Virus record (IMG/VR): IMGVR_UViG_3300009593_000115
Location: 1-24,684 of that record
Length of the DNA stretch: 24,684 bases
Reading direction: 5' to 3' (one strand)
Source: a virus
The notes under the pieces are model-generated. The model was not told the origin of the DNA, did no database searches, and worked only from the letters and a program-made list of their open reading frames with translations. Below, one piece after another: positions 1-12,000 of the stretch (positions within the stretch are counted from its first letter, which is position 1; every line of letters begins with the position of its first letter). A program made the position numbers and the translations under genes.

Positions 1-3000
1 CATACTAAGGGTGATGCATTCTGGAAGGATGACTGGAGAAACTTCCACGTTCGTGCATCTGAAGACGCATTCATTCAGTGTGTTAGTATCTTCGCTGTTG
101 GTTTCGCTGATCACTTCCTGATGGAAAGTGGTGGTGACATGAGTATCACCAACTCTAACAGTAACTTCGGTAATACATCACTCCATGCTATTGGTCATAA
201 AGGTTATGCCTTTAACCAAGATAAGGGTGGATATATTACAGACATTGTTCCACCTCAAGAGGTAGTAGATAGTGTAGGTAATACAACTAAACAATCTTAT
301 TATACTCTTGATGTATATGCATCAAATGATATTTCCAACCACACTAAAGTATTCCTTGGAGATGATGAAGCATATAACCCATCAAGTCGTCCTGCTGCAA
401 CTATTGGTGGTTATCGTGTAGGTGCTAAGACAGATGATAAATTGTTTGTTAAATTACAACCAAGATCTGCTGGTGCAAATACTGAATACCACGCTACTAT
501 AAGTCCTAGTGGATTTAAGAAGTTTACTGCTGCTGCTGATATTCTTAATCCATCTGGAGTAACTATTAACAATCAGACTCTTGATGCTGCTGATAGAATT
601 GAAGCAAATAAAGATTTTATTGCTCATGAAGCTTATGATTATATTCTTGCTAAGTATCCCACACTTAAGATTAAAGAAGGTATAACAATTGAGAAATGTC
701 GTAGGGACGTTGGATATTTAATTGATGCTACTGTACAAGATTTAAGATTGGGTGGTAATGTTAATACAATACAGGCTGCTGAATCATATTTTGTTGCTAG
801 TCAGTTATCATATATTACTGGAGAACTGAATGAGACTTTAGAGGGATATAATTATGCTAGAGATGTTGCTCTTGCAGCAATGCGTAACTTTACGTATTTA
901 CGTAATGGTGTAAGCACATCTAATGGATCTGCAATAGTTAATATTGGTGATACTAGTGGTGTTGTTGAGGGTATGACAGTTGCTGATTATGATCCTAGTC
1001 AGTTTACTAGTGGTAAATTAAATTCTAATGCTCAACGTCCTTCAACTCCTGTAATTCCTGATAATACATTTGTTAAGAAGGTTATTGACTCAACTTCTAT
1101 TGAGTTGGGTGATAATACACAAAATGAGGAGAAGAGAGTTGCATCTGATCGTCATGGTAATGCAAGAGAATTAATTCTTGCTAATAAAGATTTTATTGCA
1201 AATGAAGCATATGAAAGAATGCTTCTTGATTTCCCTAATTATACTCCTTCTACAGGATATACGCTTGCTACAAGTAAAGTAAAATGCCTTAATGATTTAG
1301 GTAAAGTAGTTGAAGCAGTTGCTGAGAATACAGGTTATGGTGGTAATGCAGAAACATGGGATGCTGCATATCACTATGAAAGTGGTGCTGTTGTTGATCT
1401 AGAAGATAAGAAAGAAGAAACTCTTGCTGGATTTAATTATGCTAAGGACATGGCTATACAGGTCATGCGTAAGGAGAATATATTTGTATTTGGTTCTCAT
1501 GGGTTAACACAATCTAGTTCTACTGCTAGTGATCCTATTACTGATGATCCATCTCCAGAGTTAGTATCTGATAGAAATGGAGATGCACGTAATCTTATTC
1601 TTTCTAATAAGAATTTAATCGCTCATGAAGCAGTTGAGAGAATGGTTCTCAATTCTTCAACTCAGCAATATACACCAACTAATGCTACTTATGATCCTGC
1701 AACTGGTGATCTAACATTAACTTCTACTGCACATGGACTTTCTGCTGCTACTTCACATACAGTAACAGGTGCTGTTTATACTCCTACTGATGGTGATTTA
1801 GTATTAACTGTTCCTTCTCATGGATTTACTAATGGTCAGAAAGTCTTAATTAAAGATAATTCTATAGTACTCAATTGTGCTATGGATAGTGGTTCAACCG
1901 AGCATTCTTATCCTCGTTCTTCTGATCCTGTTAGTGGTAAATGGTTAACGATTTCAAATAAGAGTACTGATCAGTTTACAGTTAATGTAGGAACTAGTCC
2001 TTTAATAAAGTACACTCCTACAACTGGTACAACATATAATCCTGATACAGGTATATTAACTCTTAAGATTGGTAATCATAATCTTCGTGGATCTACTAGC
2101 CATAAACCTTCAGACGCTGATTATAATCCTACAACTGGTGTTATGGTTTTAACCATTGCTAATCATGGATTATCTATTGGAGATAAAGTTAAGATTAATG
2201 ATAATTCTTTAACATTCTCATGCCTAGAAGACAACAATGGTACTAATCATTCATATCCACGTCCAGGAGATCCTGTTAGTGGTGAGTGGTTAGAAATATC
2301 CAACATAACAAAAGATACTTTTGCTGTTACTGTATTAACAACTACACCTTCAACTAATGTTACTGATCATAGATTTGAAGGTGCATTAGATAATGCTGTT
2401 ATTGTAGCTGGTGAGTCTGTAAAGATTGCTGAAAACGGACTTAAATTTACTTGTGCTAAGGATAACGATGCTACAGAACATTCATATCCTCGTGCTGCTG
2501 GACCTAATGGACCTGATCCATTTTATAATACAGCAATTCCAATTGAATCTGCTACTGTAGATACAATTACATTAATTGTTGGTAAGGCAAATGATGCAAC
2601 AGCTGGTGCTCACACATTTGTAGAAGCAACTAATGGTGCTTTAGAGACTGGTGGAAGTTATACTCATAATTACGTTTCTGCTGTTGGTAGTGGTCTTCTT
2701 GCACAAAATGATTCTGTTAGAATTGATTATGATGCATTAAAATTTACATGTGGTATGGATAATAATGCAACTCAGCATTCATATCCTCGTATTAGTGACC
2801 CTGCTGCTAGTAACATACTACCAGTTATTGCATCAACACCAGCTAATTTTACTGTTAATGTTGGTAAGACTCTTGATGTATCACATAATGTTACCGATGC
2901 AATTTATACACCTGGTACAGGTGATTTAACTTTAACACTTAATGATCATAATCTTATTAAGGGTCAAACAATTAGAATTGCTGATGAATCATTAACATTT

Positions 3001-6000
3001 ACTTGTTCTAAGGACAGTAACCAAACTCCTCACTCATATCCTAGAAATGAGACAATTGATCTTACACCAAGTGATGCTGGATATGACCCAGTATCAGGTG
3101 TATTAACATTTACTCTTGCTAATCATGGTCTTGAGAAGGATGACATGATACAAGTTGTTCAAGGTTCATTAACATTTACTTGTAAAGAAGATGATCATCA
3201 ATCTCCACACCAATATCCAAGACCAGGTGATCCACTTGGAAGTCGTTATACTCCAGTATTTAATGTAACTACAGATACATTTGATATACAAGTTTTAGAT
3301 AATGCACCTTCTACTAATACTTCTCTTCATATATGTACTGCTATTGCACCAAATGCTATTAATAGATTTAAAGATAGAGGATGGCGTAATGCATTAGAGA
3401 TTACTAAAGTTGGTAGTTCTTTCCATACAATTACTGATGCAAGTTATACACCTAAAGATGGTATATTAGAAATTACAGTTCCTAATCATGGATTAAATTC
3501 GGATTCAAGAGTTAAACTTACTAGAGATTCTCTAACCTTTAAATGTGCAATGGATAATTATGCTTCTGAGCATAGCTATCCTAGAGAATCTGATCCTGCT
3601 GATGGCAAATGGTTAGATATTTCTGATGTTACCTCAGATACATTTAAAGTTAATGTTGGACTTGCTGGATCTGATCAAAAATTAACTCCAACTGATGCAA
3701 CATATGATCCTTCTTCTGGTGAGTTGGTATTAACTGTTGGATCTCATAACCTCTCTGAAGGTGATGGCATTGTAATTGATAATGAATCTTTATCATTCAC
3801 ATGTGCAATGGATGGAAATCAAGTTCCTCAATCATATCCTCGTGCTGGTGTTGATAAAGCATCTTCAAGATCTTTACATATTACTTCTACAACAGATACA
3901 ACTATTTCTGTTAATGTTGGTAATGCAGGAACAAATAAGACATTCTCACCTTCTGCTGTTTCTTATAATGAACAGACAGGTGAAATGGTTCTTACTATAG
4001 GTCAGCATGGAATTTCTGTTGGTTCTGATATTACTCTTAAGAATGATAGTTTAGCATTTACTTGTGATAAAGATAATAATATAACAACACATAAGTATCC
4101 TCGTCCTGGTACTGATCCTTATGCTACTAAGTCTATAAGAGTGGATGCAGTTGGATCAACTAAGCATACAGTAACAGATGCTCTTTATACTCCTGTTGAT
4201 GGTAAGATGATTGTTACTGTTGCTGGACATGGATTTAGTAATAATGATTATGTTAAGTTTGCAGATGATTCTATAAGATTTAGTTGCACACTTGATGGTA
4301 ATGCAACCAATAAAGCATATCCACGTAATGATTTTGATCAAAACAGTGGAAGGTGGTTGCAAGTTTCTAATGTACAGACAGATACATTTGAAGTTAATGT
4401 TGGAGTTTCTAGTGATACTTCACTTCATAAATTTGAAGATGCTGTTGATGATGGTCTTGAAAAACAAGATGGAACAGTAACTATTAATGTTGGTTCTGCT
4501 GAAGCTACTGCATTTGAACCAACTTCTGCTGACTATGATCCTACAACTGGCGATATGGTTCTTACTATGGCTGGTCATGGACTTTCTAATGGTCAGCATA
4601 TTAGAGTTGCTAAAGAATCTTTAATCTTTACATGTGAAGAAGATAATAATGCGACAGAGCATTCTTATCCTCGTGCTACTGATAAGTTAATGTTAGATGG
4701 ATCAGCAATAGTTAAGGATGTAACTATTGATACTGTTACTATAGGTGTTCTTCAATCTTGGCCTTCAACTAACACAACTGATCATGTATTTGTTGGTCTT
4801 AATAAGTTTTTAACAGCAGGTGATGCTTCATATAATGCAGCAACTGGTTACTTAACTATTACTTCTGCTGGTCATGGTTTACTTGTTGGTGAAAGAGTTA
4901 AACTTAATAATGATTCTATTAGAATGACATGTGCGATGGATGGTAATGTTTCTGAGAAAACATATCCTCGTGCTACTGATCCTATTAGTGGTAAGTTTGT
5001 TCCTATTTTTAATGTTACTACTGATACATTTGATATTCAAGTTGGAAAATCACTTCTAGTACATCATACACCTAGTGATGCTTCTTATAATCCTACTACT
5101 GGTCTTATGGAATTGACCATTGGTGCTCATAATTATACTGCTGGTGATAATATAAAGATTGCTAAGGAATCTCTAATCTTTACATGTGGTCAGGATGCTA
5201 ATGCTACAGAACATGCATATCCACGTTCATCTGATCCATTCTATGATAAGGCTTTCGTTGTTCAGGGTGTTACTGCAACTACTATTACTGTTCAAGTTCT
5301 AGATACTATTCCTTCTTCTAACACAACTACACATGCATTTGTAACTGCACTTCCTAATGCTATCACTGCTGGTGGTAATTACAGTCATTCATTTGTAGAT
5401 GCTACTCCTAATGGTATTACAAGAGCAGTTGTGTTATCAGGAGATCAGTATACACATACTTTTGTTCCTCTATCAAGTACTGCTGACGCAGTTGAATACT
5501 CACCACAGTCTGTGCATGAATTTGTATCTGCTAAGACAGATTGTGTTAAGCATTATCCAGATCAAGCTCACCAGTTTGTAAGAGGAGCAACAAATGGATT
5601 GCAGAAACAGGGTGGAACCATAACAGTTAATGTTGGTGCTTCTCCTGTTGGTGAACAACATACACATTTATTTACAGGTGCTGATACTGGTGCTGTGACC
5701 AGTGGTGGATTGTATGATCATACTTTTGTTAGTGCTGTTAATAATTCAGTTCATAAGATATTCTCTGTTGCTGGAAATAGATCTTATCATAATGTAGATT
5801 GTATTGATGATGTTAGAGATTTACTAGAAGCAATTGCAGATAACGTAGCATATGGTGGTAACGATAAGACATGGGATGCTGCTTATTCATATAAGACTGG
5901 TGCTCACGTTGCTGGTGAAGAGACAGAGACTAATGTGGTATTTGAACATGCTAAGGAGATGGCTGCACAAGTCATCAAGAACCAGAAGATTCTTTCTATT

Positions 6001-9000
6001 GGTTCTCATGGATTAGGACAAACATATAATACTGGGATAACATTTGATGCAAATGCAGATGCACCTGTAGATAAAAATGGCGATGCATATAATCTAATAA
6101 TTGATAATGCAGATTTAATTGCACATGAAGCATATGCAAGGATGATCCTTAATAATGTTGGATTCTTACCACCCACAGGTAATAAGCAAGATTGTATTGA
6201 TGACATTAGAGATTTTGTTGTTGAAATTGCTCATAACGTAGGATTTGGTGGTAATGATAGAGTCTGGGATATGGCAAACTTGTATGTTACAGGTGCTCAT
6301 GTTGCAGGTGAAGAGGATCAAACAATTGAAGCATTTAAGGATGCTACTCAATTGATGATTCAAGCAATGAGAAACGAGAGAATTCTTAAAGTTTCATCTA
6401 ATTCTCTTACTCAAACATTTGATACTAGTATTACTCCTAGTGTAGCATCACCACAAAATAATAAAGTTGCTGATGCAGTTAACTTAATTTCTGCCAACAA
6501 AAATTTCATTGCAGAAGTTGCAATGGGTAGAATGATTGCTCAATACCCTTCATACCAACCTCCTACTGGATACGCACAAAGTGATTGTGTTGATGATTTG
6601 AAGGATATTGTTGATGTAGTTGCACATAATATCAGACAAGGTGGTAATGATCGTACTTGGGACACTGCTAATCTATATGTTGGTGGTGCTGTTCAAGCAA
6701 TTAACACATTTGAGACTGTATATGCTATTGAACAGGCTCGTGATATTATTAAAGAAGTTGCTACTAATGTAACTGTTACTTCTAATAACTATACTTCATT
6801 AACTCAGACAAAGGATACTGATATTACTGATGGTGTTACTAATGGTGATTGCAATACAGTATTAAGTTCTGTTGATACATTGGTGACTATTCTTACCAAT
6901 GCTATTAGTACACCAACATCTCTTGCAAGTGTTACAAGAACTGCTTCAACTTATAAGTGTACAACAGTAGAATCTACTATTAATACTCTTTCTACTATAG
7001 CACAAAATGCTATTACAGATCCTGCAAGTCTTGCTCAAGTAACAAGAACAAGATCTGGTGGTAGATGTAATAATATTAGATCTACCATTGATACACTCTT
7101 TAAGATTGTTACTGATACTATTACTACACCATCATCTCTTGGTAGTGTAACTAGAAATATTTCTAATGGTAAGTGTCAGAATGTTGCTTCAACTATTACA
7201 ACTCTCTTTAGTATACTTACTAATACTATTCAGACAAATAATTATTTGAATAGTATTGAAAGAACTGAATCTCCAAAAGGATTATCTACTGGTAATCCAG
7301 TTAATGCTGATGCAACTACAAATAATACTTACTTATACTTTACATTACCTTCTGGCCGCTATACAACTGCTTATAGTCCAGTAGTTGATGATACTATAAC
7401 TCAGGATAATACATATCCTCAGTGTAATGATGTTGCAAATCAAGTTCGTCAGTATTTTGCTAACATCAATACAATTATTCAGACTGGTTTGGGTGCTGTT
7501 ACTAGAAATCAACCTTCCAACTCTTCTGATTTATCATCTAGAGCAACAGTATTTACTCTTGGTAATTGGACTCCAGGACCACTAACAGGTTCTAATCCTC
7601 ATGAATTAGAAACAGGTACTGTTGTAAGATTGGTTCCAAGACCACGTTACGATAGATCAACAAACAAATATGTTGGAGTTGATAAGCGTAATGTAAGATT
7701 GCCTAATGGATTTGACACTAATACTAAGTATTATGTAATTGCTCCAGGTAGAAATACACAACCAGAAAATTATGCTGGTTCAACAACCTTTAATGGTACT
7801 GATCAAACTAAATTGATGCTTGCAAGCAGTAAGGAAAATGCTGCTGCTGGTATTTACATTCATTCTGCTGAAGTAGATGCAATTCATCCAGATATTGAAA
7901 TTGATATCTATCAGTTTGTTCTTGATGATAAGTATGATCTACATGAGTATAAGTGTAAACTTGATAGTGGTGCTGGTGCTGTACAGGGTGGTATTAAAAC
8001 TGATGTACCACATATTTTTGATGTTCAGAATATTACTGTTGAACCACATAAAGTATTCTTTAGAAAGAATGAGAGTGGTAGTCTACCTATAGTAAATCCT
8101 GCACAGGCTTCTGATCCAGACATTGCAGTAGGTTCTATTATTCGTAGTGATAAGTTCTTCTATGCAAGATACCAGAACTTCAAGGTGTTTACAGTACATA
8201 AGACACATGCTGATGCAATAGCAAATACAAATCCAATTATTTTCCAATCTGGAGCTTATGATTTCACTGTATTCGCAGACAAGCGTGAGTCACCAATGCG
8301 TTATGATCCTACGTTTGCAAATGCAGGAACTACTCCTGTAATTTATGGTAAGTGGTATTTACAGGTTAAGAATGAATCAGAGTCTGGAACTCCAAGTTAT
8401 GATGCTCAGAGTATCTTAGCTAGATTCCATGAATCAACTTATAGTGATACTTCTGGTAATAATAAGACAAATGATTCATGGTATGAAAGACTTAAGGATG
8501 AAAGACCTGCTGATGATCGTATCTATCGTTTACGTTATGTTATTCCTAAGTATCTAAGATCTGTTCGTGATCCTCTTAATGGATTTACCATTAAGATGAG
8601 AAAGGATGATACTAGAAAACTTCTTCCACAGAAATTGATGCTGAAGCCAGTTACTGGTTCTGTTACACAAGCGAAGTTCTATAACACACCTGATAGTGGT
8701 CAAGGAACTGAAATTATTGGATATAATGCTAGTAATTTTGCCGATGTTAATTTAAATCTTGATCTAGAGAAAGCATACGATCCTTATAAGAAGGATACTA
8801 GTGGTACTAGACAATATGCTAAGAGTATTACCACAAAGAATACTTACGTTGATATGACTGTTGAGTCAGCAAAGTTTGTTTCAGGTGGTACTGAGCTAAC
8901 TGTTATTAACCCACGTGTTGAGAATATTGCACTTAAAAATGAGACATTCACAACAGTTGAAATTAATGAACCTCAAGGTGCTGATTTTGTAGAAAATACA

Positions 9001-12000
9001 ACTTCTAATGTAGATGCTGGTTCTAATTCAAATAAAGTAACATGGTCTGGTAATAGTTCTGGGTATGGTTATATTCACGCTGTTATTAATGTACCTAATA
9101 CAACTACATGGCATTTAATTCTTAAGGGTATATCTGGAGATATTAAATATTCTTCAACAGATAACATAAGGTTCTCACAAGGTTCAGCATTTGCTGATCT
9201 AAAAAATTACCCTGACTATGGTAAGTCTCTAGTTCTAAAAGATCTAATTAAAGAAGAATTACCAGAGTATTACTATCGTCAGAATGGTGCTAAGGTTTAT
9301 ACTATTACTCCTGGTGATAGGATTGTTGATGATGCTAACATAGAGTTTTATGTTGAATCAGTACAGGATGTTGGTGAGATTGATGATACATTCTATATCT
9401 TTGATGTAGAAGAAGTTCAGAGACGTATTTTTGACCAACAGGATGGTATTTTCTATATTACTGCTATTCGTGGTAATATGTCACCTTATCCAACAGGTGC
9501 TGGTAATCAGAAGAACTTCCATAAATTTAAGTTCTCTCAACCTGTTAGCAAATTATATCCATTAAATTATAAGAATGATCCTTTATGGTTCAAACAAGTT
9601 GATCCTAATGCTGTTGATCCTCCTGCAACATATTCTGCTGCTGACAACTATGTTCATGGTTTAGTTACTGTTAACGACTTTAAGGGTTCTTCTACTAAGG
9701 AGTCTGTCATTGATATACTTCATTCTGAAGCATTGAAGAATAATACTTATGATGTGACCGTAAACCAATATGATCGTAGCAATAAACTTCAAGCACAAAA
9801 GGGTAATGCTTCTGCTGGATCTGAAGATAGATTGATTCCTATTGCTGGTGATAATACTGTTGTATCTCAACAAAGATTGTATGTTGAATTACGAAGACCG
9901 TCTATAGCAAGAGCTGGTAACCACACATTTGAATACCTTGGTTTTGGTCCAGGTAACTACTCAACTGGTTTCCCTGCTCGTCAGGAAGTATTGCTTAGTG
10001 CAATTCAAGATTTCTATTCACAGTCTAAAAAGCAAGATGGTGGTTTAGTATTCTATACTGGTCTTAACTCTAATGGTGATCTATACATTGGTAATCGTAA
10101 GATTGATGCTATTACTGGTGAGGAAGAATTCCTAGAGAAAGCATCACTACAAGATTCTTCTGATGAAGATGATGCAATCGGTGATCTTGTTACTACATTT
10201 GATACTCCTGTTACGTTTAATGAGTATATTACTGTTAATGGTGGAGAGAATAATGATAAACCAAGTACATTTAATTCTCCAGTTACAATTAATGTAGCCC
10301 CTGAAGTTAGAAATACAACTCTTGGTGATCCTAATAAAGGTTTATTAACTTCACTTAAGATTACATCTAATGTATCAAATACAAAAGATGATATAACTCT
10401 TGATAGAACAGCTCAAACTAAGAATCGTTTAACAAATGGTGACATAATAATTGCTGGTAATAAGGTTGCTTCTTCTATATTTGAATGGAATCCACGTGGT
10501 TCTAATGGTTCTGGACAAGGATATAAGATTCAAACACATTGTGTCGGATCAAGTAATATTGCATCTAACGTAACACCTGATCAAGCTGCTACTTATAGCT
10601 CACTTCAGGCTGTTGGTTATGGTGCTGGTGGAGCTCCTTTAAGTGGTGATATACTACTCAAAGGTTCTGAAGTAGGAAGAAGTGGATCATGGGGTTGGAT
10701 ACTTGCTAGTGCATTTGTAGATGTCACTGGTAATGTTTGGAAACTTACATTTAATAATACTAATACTATTACTGTATCTTATGTAAGTGGTGTTAGCAAT
10801 TCTAATGCGACTCCAGGTGGTGTTGAACCAGGAATGGAAATTAGAATTTCTGGTATAACTGCATTACCAGAGATTAATGGCACATGGATAATCAACACTG
10901 GATTGAGTGCTGGTGGATCTACTATGCAATTCAACATCTCTCCAAATGATGCTATTGCAGCTGGCGATCTATCATTCCCAACTGGAGCAACAATGGAAGT
11001 TGCTGCTTCTGGATGGAAAGAAATTGGTGTTGTTGGTGCTGAGACACTCAGAACAGATACTCAAACAATTGGTCAGTATAAACTTGGTGTTAATACTGTA
11101 GCACGTTCACGTCATACTGCACATGCAAATGCATTTGTTTCTAATGAAACAGATCCACGTGCTAACTTGGATGTTGTTGGTACTACACATATAAGTGGTC
11201 ATTTAATTAATGATTATAATAACACATCTAATGCTAATATTGTTAAGACTGAGACTCCTGTAGATCATGCATTGTTAGTTGGTTTCCAAGGTGCTCAAGG
11301 CAACTTTGATCCAGATGATGCTGCAACATTCAGAGTTTCTACTACTCAGAGTACTCCTGGACAACCTGGCGGTAGGGTTGGTGTTAATGCAACTCTAGTA
11401 GAGATGATCACTAACTTTAATGTTATTGGAACATCTTACTTCTCTAATACTGCCATATTCCAGAACGATATAGCAGTTAATGGTCTTGGTGCTGGTAGTG
11501 CTCGTCATGCTGATATTACAACTACTATTACTGACGGAACATTTAATTTTGTAATGGATACTGGGTTCCTAGGTCTTACAACTGGAACACGTCCTGCACA
11601 AGGTCTTAAGATTGGTGGATCAGTTCAGAATATTGAAATTGGTGACGTAACTCAACTTATACAAGACATTAAGATTGGTAATAAGAGTGTTAATAGTAAC
11701 ATCTATGTTGGTGATACTCCTGATGGTACTGGTAATAATATATCAAGAACTTGGCTTGGTGGTGCATATGAATCTAATGAAGATAATTCATTCATTAATA
11801 TTGGTACTGCCAGCTTTAGAATGGATGGTGATGCATGGTTAGGATTTAGAAGACAGTTTGGTACTGCACGTCTATCTTCTCAAGCATCTAAGATTGAATT
11901 CTTTGCTAATAGTGGTGGTCCATCTATCATTGATTTTGCTACATTTGCATCTGAAATTAATATTGCTGGTTCTGGTGGTAGAACTAAGGTTAACAACCAA

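Noticed and set aside
121-123. ATG as the start of the giant gene
   Set aside because: The same frame is open and protein-like back to base 1 (WKDDWRNFHVRASEDAF), and no ribosome site precedes 121, so the true start lies upstream of the window.
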